From: Vairimorpha apis BRL 01
Taxonomy: Eukaryota > Microsporidia > Nosematidae
DNA: 18,997 bases
Direction: 5' to 3'
NCBI GenBank assembly: GCA_000447185.1
Contig: KE647212.1
Span: 1-18,997, forward strand
Shown here: in pieces, positions 1 to 11,045 of the stretch
Layout of the letters: each line of letters begins with the position of its first letter
Position numbering within the stretch: the stretch's first letter is position 1
Notes under the pieces: model-generated
Seen by the model: only the letters and a program-made list of their open reading frames with translations
Database searches by the model: none
Told to the model about the DNA's origin: nothing
Position numbers and translations under genes: made by a program

Positions 1-3000
1 ATACATTTAAAGAACTAAAATTTGTAAAATAAAAGTACTCTTATATTTTCTTACATTTATAAACTGTAAATTTAAAATAAATAAATAAAAGATATTGTAA
101 CTTTTTGATATTTTTTTCGTTTTAAATACAATATTTAAGTTTAAAAACTATTTTTATATTTAACTTATTATTTTCATTAAATTATTAAAAAAATATTGTT
201 TTTAGTTATCTAAGCTGGGTAAAAAATATCAATTAAATAATTTTTGAAAAAAAATATTTTATATAAAAACATAAAACATATTAAAATATTTTTGTAGAAT
301 TATAATTTGTTATACAGTTATCTTTTTTAATAGTTGATATTAATATAAAAATTTAAATCATATGATGTTATTTAATCAATTAATAGTAATCATTAATTTT
401 AAGAATTTTGCATAAACAATTAAAATAGTTAATTATAAAGATTATTTTTAATGTATATTTTTTTTATTATACAAAAAAAATATAAATATGATAAAAAAGA
501 ATTTGTTGCGATATATTTATTAAATTATATTACTTATTAATAAATTATCATGTTTTACAACAAAGAATTAGTAAAATTTTTCTCTGAGAAATATCAATAT
601 TTTTGCAAAATGTAATTTTAGACAAATTTTTATAACATATAACTTATGTTTTTATTATTATTATTTTAATTTTTAAATAAATACTATCAATAAAAGTTAT
701 ATATATTAATTTCTGAATATTATTGTATTAATATTTTGTTCTTTTTTTATCAAGGTTTTACTTAGGTACATTAACTGTTTGAAATTTAAAGTTGTTAACA
801 AAAATAGCAATTAAATTTGTACAATATTTTTATCTTTATATAAATTACATTAAATAATATTTTATTTTGATTTATATAGTAAAAAACATGACAATCGATA
901 AAAATTGTTAATTTTAAATACATAATATTGTAACGAAATGATTATTTAAAAATAATATTTTTTTACTAAAATTCCATGACTTTCTTTTAAAACTATAGTT
1001 CTAATTAAACATATTGTTTTTTAATTTGAAGTAAAAATACTGTTAATATTTATTACATTGATAAAAAAAATTTATAAGTTTTCATTTTTATTTACTAATA
1101 GAAAACAATTATTTAATATTTTATGGTTTTTATAAAGACATTTTATTTTTCTCATTACATAATATAGATTTGAGGAAAAAATTATGCTTTATTTATGCAT
1201 GTATAAAAAAGATTTAATTTGTACAATTTAATATATATTGTTAAAAATATTTTAAATAACCTATATTTATACTCAAAGAAGATATTATATTAGTTCTCTT
1301 AAATAAGTTTTATTTTATTTCAACTATTTATGTTTTATAAATTAAAATAATTCTTCTGTTTTGTCTAAGTTCTTTATTAAATTAAATATTTAATTACATA
1401 CACTAGATCTAAATTAATATATTATAAATTAAGTAAAATTTCTATACATAAGTTATTATGTAATTATATATTATTTAAAAATCTCTACATTTTTATAATA
1501 GTTGCGAAATAATAATTTAATATTATTTTAACGTCTTATTGATAAAACTAGATTTTTAAAATAAAGTAATGTGTGATTATAAAAAATCATAAATTCTCAT
1601 AGTTTCTACATATAAAAAAGTAATTAATTTTGGTTAATTTATAACTGTTTAATATGAAAATGTCTAAAAATATATCAACAAAAATTTATGCATCTTTAAT
1701 AATTTGAATTAAAACTTTTATATGATATATTGACATAAAATAATCTTAAAAAATACAAATATTGACTTGAAAATATCATTTTATAAATATTAAAACTATA
1801 TTTAAAAATAATGCTTTATTTTACATATATAATATTCATGTAAAGTTTAAAATATTTTTACATTAATTATTATAGGATATTTTAAATTTTTGATATTATC
1901 TGTTGTTTAATTAAAAACAATCACTATTTTATATATATTAAATGTAAACTCTGCCATGAAATAAAATTTTTAGATTAAAAAAAATTCTTATTATATTTTA
2001 AGAGCAATATTACTAGAAAATAAAATTTTCAGCTTAAGTTTTTTTTGTTTTTATTAAATATTATAATGTTAAACTTTAAAATATCATTTTTTGATTATTG
2101 TTAACGAATTCAGATCAGAATAAATATATAATGTTTTCTTTTACCATTGTTTTTTTAACAAAATTAAATTAATTTAAAAATTTATTATAAATTATAAAAG
2201 ATTATAAATTAAGGTTTAAAGTTCGCTGTTAATCAAATTTAGTATTTTAATATATAAAATATTTAAAAATTTATTCTTATATTAATATAATTTTTATTTT
2301 ATGAAATTAATAAACTTTTAAATATAACATTTAAACTATTTTTATTTTAGCTATAAAAATCTATTTTATTCAATATTTATAAGTTATTATGATTTTCGAA
2401 ATTTATATTCGATAGTTACATTCATACATTGATTTTAAAATTTTAAAATAATTTCATATATATATATTTGTATAAAAAATATATAATTATTTGTTTTATT
2501 TAAACTCAAACTATAACATATATATTATAATTTTTAAAAAGAAAATACATAACTTTGAAAATTTCTAAAGTAAAATTATTTATATTTTTTTAAATATTTA
2601 ACGAAAATTTTAAAAATCAATTAAAAAGTAACTTTTCAAAAAGTAATGTTTTTAAATAAAACTTTGATGTTTGCTTAAATTTTTTAATTTAATGTATTTT
2701 TAGCAATTTATTTTATATTTTAGTATTTATAATTTTATTAATAAAAATTATAATTAATCGTACTTATATATGAAAAAACCTTTTTATAAATATTAATTTT
2801 TTAAAATAAAACTACATTTATTTGTTTTAAAAATTTAATCTAAACGAAATTTTTTGTAAAAAAGCTATTAGTTTAAAATTATTTAATCATAATAATTTTT
2901 GAACTTTTAAATACAACATTTATAAGTTTTTAAAATAGCATAAAAAATAAAAAAATGAAATTATGTAAATTTTACATATGAAAATAGTAAAACAATATAC

Positions 3001-3049
3001 CAAATAATAAATTTATTATTTATAATTTTTTTGAAAATACTTTTAATTA
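1..3049. other. AT-rich stretch without recognisable genes
   Basis: Long runs of A and T, with stops in all frames every few codons. I found no open frame with a normal residue mix, no tRNA or rRNA and no repeat array. The line 2161-2220 holds 3 G+C in 60 by hand count, which sets the background for judging the coding islands elsewhere. One weak string at 2109-2132 could be a ruined integrase signature (see rejected items). Otherwise I see nothing here. Confidence 0.6.
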
Positions 3050-3051
3050 AC

Positions 3052-4729
3052 CTTTCTATTTGTTCTATGTATACATTCATTGAGTAGATAACTTTACTCA
3101 TTGTATCCAAAGTAGAAATAAATTTGAAGGAAAAAGAATTTATAACAAACCACCTATTTTTATTGATGATTTAAAGCACCTTGCAAAGACCGATGAAACT
3201 CTTATGTCAATGAATGAGAAACTAAAAATTTATTTGCAACTGTAAGACTTAAGATGAATTGTAAAAAATCAGCTACTAACTGTATTGAAAGTGAAAAGTG
3301 AATCAGTTATATTAGATGGCAATCAATGTTATAAATACCTGGGGATAACGAAAAACATCAACAGTATAGTCAAAAGAGAGACTTTTGAAAAGGTTTGGAA
3401 ATAGATACTATGTCGGGTAGAAAAACTGTGCATGTCTAAACTAAAAAATTAAACTATAGTTTGTTAATAAATAAGCAATCTATATCAGTTATTAATTACC
3501 ATGTGGAAATTGTAAACTCGATTTAGTGATTTTTAGAGTTTTGATCATGAAATCGTCCAGGTACTGATCAAGTACCAAGTTCATTTACAAACAGCATGTA
3601 AAGAAAAGCTATACCTACCCAAAACGGAAACGTAAAGAGAACTTACAAGTATTGAATTTGAAAGTAAAAGTATACATTTAATAATAATAGATCGTTAAAT
3701 GAGACTAGAAATAGCTCTCTTAGACGTGCTGCAATATTTAAAAGTGAATATGCATGTATTTTTCACTTAAAATAAGTTACCTCAAAGAAAAATATGGTCT
3801 AGAAGAAAATATATCTTTAACAGCGTTAGTAGAAGTTCAAAACTAAAGCTATACAACGAAATAAAAAAACGAACGAATCATGAGAAGTTGTATAATTCTA
3901 GAAGCAATGAACTAATAAGCATTAAGGATTCTTCTTTATGGATAACAAAGGGAAATAATCAGACAATATCCGAAGCAATGTATTGCTTCCTACAGATAGA
4001 AATATCTTTATTGGTCAAGCAGAACAATGTTCTAACTGTGGATCTTAAAGAAAAACAGTTGATAATTTAGCTTCCAAGTGGGACCGAATGTTGGGTTTTG
4101 ACTACATGAGAAGGCACAATGAGATAGTTAGATGTATACATATGTTATAATGAAAAAAATATGACTTTAAATAGACTAACGAAATAAGAGTTCACTTAGT
4201 TCAAGAGACAAATCTAACGACAATTCCTAGATACGAGTGGTACAAAGATATCAACTGATATTAAAGTATGACATAATAAGACTGACATTCTTGTTATAGA
4301 CAAAAAGAGTAAAAAAATCTTAATGTCAAAATTAAAATCACTAATTAAGATCATCTGATTGTTGTCTAAAACGCAAAATTAAGAAAGTATGATCTTTTAG
4401 CAAATGAAATTGATCAAATTTATAAATCAAAGACAAGAATTTTTCCATATTTAATAACACGGGATAGGGTTGTAACTAAGTACCAACGCAAATATATCAA
4501 GGAGCTTGAAATTCAATCTAACATTGAGACGTATAAAAAATCTATTATACTCAAGAAAACTTTAAAATTGATTTCTTTGGTTTGAAGACGAGGATGTAAG
4601 TAGATTGAACTTAAAGAGGAATATATGAAAAAAGTTGTGGACAAGTTAGTAAGGAATATAACTGTTAAAAATGTTATATCGAATAAACAAAACACAAGAA
4701 GACCTGAGATAATAAATCGAAGAATTTAA
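3052..4729 (+). mobile_element. LINE-type reverse transcriptase relic, copy A (5' truncated pseudogene)
   Basis: Remains of the C-terminal half of a non-LTR retrotransposon protein, spread over all three forward frames. In order: NHLF (3148-3159), then with a frame change FIDDLK (3159-3176), the RT catalytic box of the form YxDDxK; LKMNCKKSATNC (3248-3283); YKYLGI near 3330-3347; VINYHVEIV; HEIVQVLIKYQVHLQTACKE (from 3546); LRRAAIF (about 3722-3742); a stretch ending EAMYCFLQ (3841-3995); a zinc-knuckle-like segment CSNC...RRHNEIVRCIHML (4028-4147); IRVHLVQETN; TDIKV; and a 71-codon open run (4370-4582) with RKYDLLANE and YLITRDRVVTKYQRKYIKEL. The last stop is at 4727. At least 12 in-frame stops and about 6 frame changes make it dead. 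The break upstream of the RT catalytic box fits 5' truncation during target-primed insertion. G+C is about a third (20 of 60 in 3601-3660). Domain order is seen; the LINE call rests on family knowledge. Confidence 0.8.
4028..4138 (+). other. Degraded LINE zinc-knuckle segment within copy A
   Basis: Reading from 4028 gives C-X2-C (tgt at 4028 and 4037), a TAA at 4046, then VDNLA, SKW and RRHNEIVRCIH. The C-terminal knuckle of many non-LTR retrotransposons is C-X2/3-C-X7/8-H-X4-C. Here the expected His position reads Asn (aat) and the expected last Cys reads Trp (tgg), each one base from the ligand codon, at the right spacing. Two of four ligands are therefore lost, in addition to the stop. Confidence 0.6.
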
Positions 4730-4969
4730 AGTTAAAACTGAACTATTAATGTCTTAAAGTGAAATACTAATAAAAATGAATAGTTACAACACAATAAACA
4801 AATAAATCTATTTTAAATATTAAATAATCTTTTTATAATTAATTCAATTTATATGTCGATACATTATGAATAAAAAATAAATATTTAAAAAAAACAAAAT
4901 TAAATTTTAGTTTATTGAGATAAAAAATAAATTATTAGAAATAATATATTTTGTATGTTTTTTTTTCTG

Positions 4970-5820
4970 AGTTTTAGGTTTAAATTTGCTGTCCGAGATC
5001 AATATTTAAGAACCTAATTCTAAGTCTGAGTAACTTGTAAAATAAGTTTAAATTAAAATTAAAATCTCAATGGCAATTACGTCGAAATATTTTTTATTGA
5101 TATAAAATTTAATTAAATTTTATCATCTAAAATTAAAATTAAGATGGTTGACGAATGTTTAACTTATGTTAAATAATTATGAAGTATTATATATCTAACT
5201 TTAAATAATAAATTTACATTATGTAAAATATTAATAATATTTTTGTGTTTATTCGTTTATATTTTAATTCATTGTTTTAAATAAGTTAACTTGAAAAATA
5301 ATATTGATTTTAAAATTTGAAAAATTTTAATTACTTATTTTATCATACCACTACCAAATATATGTTAAACTTAACGAAAAATTATTAAGAATGATAAATT
5401 TTAAGTAAAATGGGAATAAAAAAATTTTTACTTTATTAAATAATAAAACTATATGTTTAATTTGTAACGATAATATTTTTGTATCAAAGTTTTGTATAGT
5501 ATTACAAAAAAAAATCCTTTTAAAATAAATAAGTATGATAAATTATTTAGATAAAATAAATTAAATGAATTAATTATATCATAAAATTACAACAACTGAT
5601 ATGTAGTAAATTTTAAAGAAAATATAAAAAAAGTATATGTAAGTAATGTTTTGTTATAGTTAATAGTAAAGCTGACAACTAGGCTCCGATTACGGTTATC
5701 AAAACATGTTTAATTAAAATCGTTTATATTTTCTGTTTAAAAATTAATAGTTTGAAAACTTTTTTTTTCTAAAAAAAATTGACGAAAGTATTAAAGATAT
5801 TGTTATACATTAGTTGCCGT
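4970..5820 (+). mobile_element. Ty1/copia-type RT-RNase H relic (+ strand copy)
   Basis: A ruined piece of a copia-type polyprotein directly after LINE copy A. Motifs appear in family order. CCPRSIF at 4987-5007 stands where LYGLKQSPRxW is expected. NGNYVEIFFIDIKF at 5069-5110 stands for the strand leading into the YVDD catalytic box, with the second Asp lost. NPFKINKYDK at 5513-5542 stands for the MxNPxxxHxxAxK helix. NYLDKIN (5541-5561) stands for RYLKGT. SKADN*APITVIKTC at 5665-5709 stands for SDADWAxxxxxRKST; YIF at 5725-5733; KKLTKV at 5773-5790 stands for SKKQxxV; and YIS at 5806-5814 stands for AEYIS. The RNase H part (5665-5820) stays in one frame with only two stops, one (TAG, 5680) apparently at the Trp codon. 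Spacing from SDADW to KK is 36 codons, close to usual. No confident integrase or gag was found upstream, where LINE copy A lies. Confidence 0.58.
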
Positions 5821-6990
5821 ATAAAAAAATAAATATCAATTTTAATAACTTATTAATGGATTGTCAAACATACGAATATTTTATGACATATATGGTTGAG
5901 TTATATATAATGCGTGACACAAAATTTTTTATGTTTTAATAATTTTAAAAGTATATAATTTTTCGAGAGAAAATTTAAATTGTACTATATAAATATTATA
6001 ATATTTAACATTGCATTATCAAAATTTAATATTAATACACTGATGATACATATTAGATTACCATAAAACAAAATATTAATAATAAATTAATAAAAATACA
6101 ATAATGATCTTTTATCATATATTTTATCAATAACTATAAGATGCTTTGCAGATAGTAATAAAAAAACTTATAATTAATAAACCAATATTACTTACAAAAA
6201 ATAATCATTATTTAATTCAAATTTTTAAAACTTTTTTAAACATAGTACACAACAAATCTATACAAGTTTATTATAGTTAAAAAGGTATGTTAATTATATT
6301 GATTTTGTATTATACAACAATTTTGTTTAAAAAGAAGTCTTTTTAGAAACTACAATAATATATAAGCTCAAAATTTGAAAAAATTATTTTTGAAAAACCT
6401 ATCTTTTCTTATGTAAATAAATGAAAAATTATTTTTTAAATTTTTTACCAAAAGAAAAAGATTATAATATCGCGAATATATGTGATATGGATAAAGATTT
6501 TATATGTTAATCATATATTTTTTGACATGTAACAAATATTAAACCACCTAAATTAGTATCATATCTTTTCAAATAAATTAAATTTTAGAAAATATTATTT
6601 TAAATTTTAGATTTATATAGAATTTATTTAAAGTAATAATTTGCAAATGAATGAGATTTATTTTTATGTAAAAAAATCTTAGGTCAAAAAGTATGAATTT
6701 TTTTTAAAATTTATTACAGAATGAAAAATATTGAAAATTATTTTGTGTATTTTTTATCTTTGAAAGTGCATATAGTTGTAACAATATTTTTTTTATGAAA
6801 AACTGTATATAATAAATACATTAAATTGTTTTTAAAATTAAGTTTAGTTAATATAATTTAATCAATTATATATATAGAAGAAAATAAAGTCAAAAATCAT
6901 GACATAAATATTGATTAAATATATACATAAATTTTTTACAATAATTTGCAGATTCTAAGAATATTGGTTTATTTTTAACGGTTCAACAAT
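5821..6990. other. AT-rich stretch, no gene seen
   Basis: After the copia relic the sequence returns to background composition. There are only short, stop-broken frames rich in Ile, Lys, Asn and Phe. I see no RNA gene, clear repeat or long terminal repeat. The 3' end of the copia element and the lost 5' part of LINE copy B would be expected here, but nothing recognisable remains. Confidence 0.5.
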
Positions 6991-8066
6991 AAATAAAATT
7001 AGATTTTTTAGTTAAACATGATTTTAACTCTTTTGATCTTGAGTTAAATCTAGAAAAGTCTGCAACTACTAATTTTAAGTGTAAAGAATATAACTTATTA
7101 CGTACTTATAGGTCTTAAAACTACATATATAAAGTTATCATTGAGAAACCTATTAGTATAATTAAAATTAAAACTTTTATTATTTAGAACTGAGACGATA
7201 AATTGATTTAAATACTTTTTATAAAATGAATAGAATTGTCAAAGAACATGCAATCTTAATCTTAAATTACAATCTAAAGATTATGAAATCAGATTTATGA
7301 GAATTTTAAAAATTTGAAATTTAAATTTTTACAAATTTAGATGAAACATCATATCCAATTACAACCAACTTTTAAAGAGAGATTAAAATTGCTTAAGAAT
7401 AAATTGAGATAAAACTTGCGTTTTCAGCATAGAATTCGAAATATTTTACTAAATATGTATAACATTTTTTATTAAACTAAGATGTGCTGCAATATGTAAT
7501 GTGAAATAAAATAATAAATCACATCATTTATAAATAGTAAAGTATCTATAATCGAAATGTAAACCTTCAGTCATACTTTGCCTGTAGAAGATATTTCATA
7601 TAAAATGATTTATATGAAATTAAAAGTAAATTAATTATGGTAAGTTATATAAAATTAGGTAAAATTTAATATTATGCGTTTTATAGGTGTATAGATAGAT
7701 TATAAAAAATGATCAGTTTGTCTCTAAAACAAAATATTTCATTTTACAAAATAATAAAATATTATATGAAAAATAAAGACAATGTTCTCATAAAAATTTC
7801 ATTGAAAACAGTGAATTATATAACATTAAACTAAGTGCGAATTTTTGTCGAGATTTGATTGTGTAAAAGTTATAATATTATAATTAAATTCATACATCTA
7901 TGACTATGTAAAAATTAACATCAAAAAGATCAATAAAATAAGATTTCATTCAGTAAAAGAGATAACTTCAATTGACAAAATTGAGTTTTGAGTAAATAAC
8001 AAGATATAGACATTAATAAAATTAACCTATATTATTTTGAAAATTTGCCATAAATAAAAAGAATGT

Positions 8067-8084
8067 GTGGTAAATAATTACCAC
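8067..8084. repeat. Perfect inverted repeat at an insertion edge
   Basis: GTGGTAA, a 4-base spacer ATAA, then TTACCAC: a perfect 7-bp inverted repeat. It lies where copy B stops matching copy A, just before about 250 extra bases. It may be an insertion scar, a terminator-like hairpin or chance. Nothing matching it was seen at the other edge. Confidence 0.35.
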
Positions 8085-8395
8085 AATTATTAATATTTTT
8101 ACAATTGTTTATTTTTTAATCTATCATTTTTAATTTATCACATGTTTTGTTTATTTCTAGAAACAAAAAGGTATAAATATAAATTTACCCTTAACCGATA
8201 TACAATTACGACAGTGATGAATATGAAGAGGAATATGAGTAAAAACAAAGAGCAAGGACATCAAATAAAAAGTTATTTAGAGTTATATTTTAAATACGGG
8301 TCGCTCCCGTCAAAACACGTCAGAATGAATGAAAATTTTGTTGTTGGGATCGGTATTAATAACTAAAATCTTTCATTTTTGCAAGAATAATAATT
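8085..8395. other. Extra segment inside LINE copy B with a 49-74 codon open frame; origin unresolved
   Basis: In copy A the DKK segment and the KYDLL segment are under 100 bases apart. In copy B they are more than 300 apart, so roughly 250 bases look inserted. The segment is less AT-rich than its surroundings, mainly 8290-8355. On the plus strand, ATG 8217 opens 49 codons to TAA 8364 (74 codons from the TTG at 8142), giving a basic product with KNKEQGHQIKSYLELYF and ending GIGINN. A CCC lies at 8188-8190, 26 bases before that ATG. On the minus strand 8316-8333 reads IHSDVF, like the start of a copia integrase core (IHSDVCGP), with FDV about 20 codons further on. Neither reading is decisive: it could be a small gene, a nested transposon scrap or chance. 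Confidence 0.3.
8296..8310. repeat. Small GC-rich hairpin
   Basis: ACGGG, loop TCGCT, CCCGT: a perfect 5-bp stem. It is the most G+C-dense spot of this neighbourhood and lies inside the extra segment of LINE copy B. Function unknown. Confidence 0.3.
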
Positions 8396-8644
8396 AATAG
8401 AGTATAATCTTTTTACTAATGAGTTTAGATTATTTTATAACAAAAGACAAAAAAATTGTTTTTATCTAATAACTCAAGACGTTTTTGTAATTACTTTTAT
8501 GAAAAATATATCAAAAACCTAGAAATATAATCTTTAGCGACTTGTATCCAACAAGTGATGCAAAATAAAACGTTTTAGAATATTGCTTTAAAATAAGGTC
8601 GAAGATATGATCAAAGTGATGTTGAAAAGAAGAAATAAAGTGAG

Positions 8645-9499
8645 CATTTTATATAAATAGTTAAATATAATTAAAAATATTAGAATGAAAACATAGGTCT
8701 TTTCTATAAGTATTTAAAGAAATAATAGAATTAAAGTTTTCACAAATTATAAAGAATATAATATAAAAAGAAATGAGACTTAACATTTCTATGGTTGAAT
8801 AAACAAAGATACTAAGAATTAAATCAAATAATATTGTAAACTTTTTATGTTTTTTAAATAACTATTAACAATTTATTGGGTTGAAATATACATCTTAAAA
8901 AAACTATAATATAATATTTTCATATTTAATTTTTTATAAACATAATAAAGGTACAAAAAAATTAGATATATAATAAATAAAAATATACAAATTGTTTAAA
9001 TCATTATATTTCTAAAACTTTTGAAAAAATAAAATGTTGTCAAATATATAAAAACATTATTATATTAAATTTATTTAAAAAATGAAAAATGTATTATAAA
9101 ATTTTTTCTTATTTTATTTACCAAAAACAATTTATATAAATTATATAAGAAATAATATGTATGAGTTTCATTTATTTAATGTTTACACAAAATAAAAATA
9201 TTTAAATAATTAATTAAGTATAAAAGAAAAATTAAATTATAAATTATAAATTACATATTATCATATATATTATTTATGCATCATAGAATAGATTTTTTTT
9301 GTTTCAGAAATTTTCAATATATATTTTTTTAAAATAAAGACTCAATTATATTAAATTATTTTCTTTTATTATTTTAATTTTTTTTAATTTTTAAATAAAA
9401 CCTTAATGTAAAAAAATGCTTGCAGATATTAAAATAATCATTATAGAAAAAGACAATAGTAACAAAATGTCAAGGAATAAAAAACCTATAATTCAAAAA
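8645..9499. other. AT-rich stretch, no gene seen
   Basis: After the RR-containing tail of LINE copy B the sequence falls back to background. Open frames are short and consist of Ile, Lys, Asn, Tyr and Phe. No RNA gene or array was seen. The part around 9416-9499 belongs to a 53-codon forward frame that I treat as the antisense of the copia relic at 9500-10203. Confidence 0.45.
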
Positions 9500-10203
9500 A
9501 AATTATTTACACTTAAAGCATATGCCGAAAAGCATAAAACAAGTATTTTTTATACTTTGATTTTGCTTTTTAATTAAAATTTCATATGCGATATTTTAAA
9601 TACCTAATTAAATTTTTTTTTATATTCAACAACATTTACAGCTAAAAATATAGCATTTTAGTCAAATATTATTAATTTAGTAATTAACAGAATATTTGTA
9701 GTTTGGATGCATTTGTTTTATAAAAATTTTGAATTTTAAAAAGTTATTAAAACAATTTAAAAAGAGTTATACATGTATTTTTTAAATATTTTCTAATTTT
9801 AAAAAACTACATCATATAGTTATTTAACTATAAGTAGTTGAAATGCATAATTAACATTTTCATGTTAAATTGTCAATAAAAGTATACTGTAATCTGTTTT
9901 AAATCAATTTTGAACTATATTTTCTAAAGAAAATAAACTAAGACTAAATTTATTTAATATGATTATTAGAAGCTTCTTTCAATATCATTAATTTATAAAT
10001 TTAAAATAATCAGTTAAAAATTATTATTTATGTTGTTTCTCGTTAGCATATACAAAAAAATAAAAATAACAAGTTTACATACACTAATACCGGAAAGTTT
10101 TGTGTAAATTTGCAAAAGCCTTTGTAATATTACAATTAGAGAATAAATATAGAGCTAAAGTTAAAATATGTTTAGTAGTAAAGTATTTAATTCTTTTTCA
10201 AAA
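9500..10203 (-). mobile_element. Ty1/copia-type RT-RNase H relic (minus-strand copy 2)
   Basis: Read on the minus strand from high to low coordinate. An open run from 10197 to 10087 gives IKYFTTKHILTLAL...NCNITKAFANL. This resembles the copia RT stretch with a TxIRxLLxLA helix followed by xxDVKTAFLNGxL; the catalytic Asp neighbourhood is eroded. Then ILNKFSLSLFS, and after a TGA FKTDYSI (9903-9883), like LGFKxxxxDYSxF; QMHPNYKYSVNY (9715-9680), like the MxxPxxxHxxAVK helix; and SIKNTCFMLFGICFKCK (9556-9506), like KSTSGYCFML...ICWKSK in RNase H. Order and strand are consistent. Spacing from the HP motif to the STSG-like motif is about 52 codons (usual about 60); about 45 codons appear missing before it. 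The YVDD box is not legible. This could be a fragment of the element kind at 14880-17925. Confidence 0.48.
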
Positions 10204-11040
10204 TTTACTTATTCAGGTTTGATAGCAAATAATTTAAAAATCTTTAATGGATTTTGATCCTTTTAAAGATTCTGCAGTAATATAAATAAATTCTGTTTTT
10301 TCTATTTTTTTTTCTTATTTTAAATTATTATAATACATTTTTTATAGTTATTTAGGAAAAAGTTACACATTATATAAATTCACTTAATCTGTTTATAGAT
10401 TATTTTTGTTATTATATATTAATACAGAATATATTAATAATAATTTACAATAAACAAACATAACATTTTAATAAATAGAATTAACAATTAATATATATAT
10501 AAAAGCATTTTTAATTTGTTTAACAACAAGCAAAAAATGACTTTTTAATAAATTAACATATGTGTTTAACTTTTTATATTTATTTAAAATATCTGCGATA
10601 TAGAAACATAAAAAAATTATATGTTACAGTAGAAGTGATGATTTGCAGATAATAAATTTTATTTATTGTAAAATGAATAAGCTAAATTTATATCATATTT
10701 TTAAAACGTGTTTATTTAATACAAAAAATTACTTTATTATATTTTATCAGAGCTGATTGTTCATCATATAATAAGTTTGTTGTATTTTAAAAAATAATTT
10801 ATAAATGAACAAAAACATATATTTAACACAATAACAATACTAAGCAAAAATATATTTTAAATATATAGTTATTTTTTATGTTTAAAAATATTACTACAAT
10901 ATAAGTTAACTTTAGTACATATTTTAGTATTTTGAATGTAATTAAATTTTGAAGCAAAATTTAACTACTATAATTTATACAAATCTTAAAAATATTATTT
11001 TTGTGTAGTTATCAATTTAATAAATATCCTTATTTTATCA
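10204..11040. other. AT-rich stretch, no gene seen
   Basis: Background composition with dense stops in all six frames. The integrase region of the minus-strand copia copy 2 would be expected here or above, but I could not read any of its motifs. No RNA gene or array was seen. Confidence 0.45.
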
Positions 11041-11045
11041 ATAAA

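Larger units (their letters stand above)
6993..8640 (+). mobile_element. LINE-type reverse transcriptase relic, copy B (older copy of the same family)
   Basis: A second member of the copy A family, found by matching pieces within this window. Collinear matches, copy B versus A: FDLELNLEKSATTNFKC (7032-7082) vs LKMNCKKSATNC; KVIIEKPISIIK near 7133-7168 vs the YKYLGI segment; NRIVKEHAILILNYNLKIM (7229-7285) vs NKQSISVINYHVEIV; HHIQLQPTFKERLKLLKNK (7347-7403) vs YQVHLQTACKEKLYLPK; LRCAAICNVK (7477-7506) vs LRRAAIFKSE; NKIRFHSVKEIT vs IRVHLVQETN; EYNLFTNEF and YLITQDVFV (8400-8489) vs KYDLLANEI and YLITRDRVV; YFYEKYIKNLEI (8492-8527) vs KYQRKYIKELEI. Stops and frame changes are frequent. G+C is lower than in A (13 of 60 in 7321-7380). 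The IDD catalytic box was not found; the copy fades out near 6990. Confidence 0.72.

Noticed and set aside
2109..2132. Forward string FRSE*IYN resembling a ruined RSDNGGEY
   Set aside because: The position would suit the integrase of the + strand copia relic if LINE copy A had inserted in between, but no other integrase motif could be read around it.
4513..4695. 60-codon minus-strand frame
   Set aside because: Antisense of the well-matched C-terminal part of LINE copy A.
3052..4729. Reassigned stop codons (alternative genetic code) as an explanation of the many in-frame stops
   Set aside because: All three stop codons occur, reading-frame changes are also present, and stops fall at unrelated residues including an apparent Trp; decay explains this better.
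9416..9577. 53-codon forward frame from ATG 9416 (starts MLADIKIIII)
   Set aside because: It looks like a plausible small basic protein, but the opposite strand at 9556-9506 matches the copia RNase H segment and continues a collinear series. I treat the forward frame as the shadow, with some doubt.
9608..9739. Forward 43-codon run with one stop, membrane-like
   Set aside because: Overlaps minus-strand copia motif MHPNYKYSVNY; no start, no family recognised.
10168..10285. Forward pieces MFSSKVFNSFSK and MDFDPFKDSAVI
   Set aside because: Opposite the copia RT run on the minus strand, which matches a known domain better.
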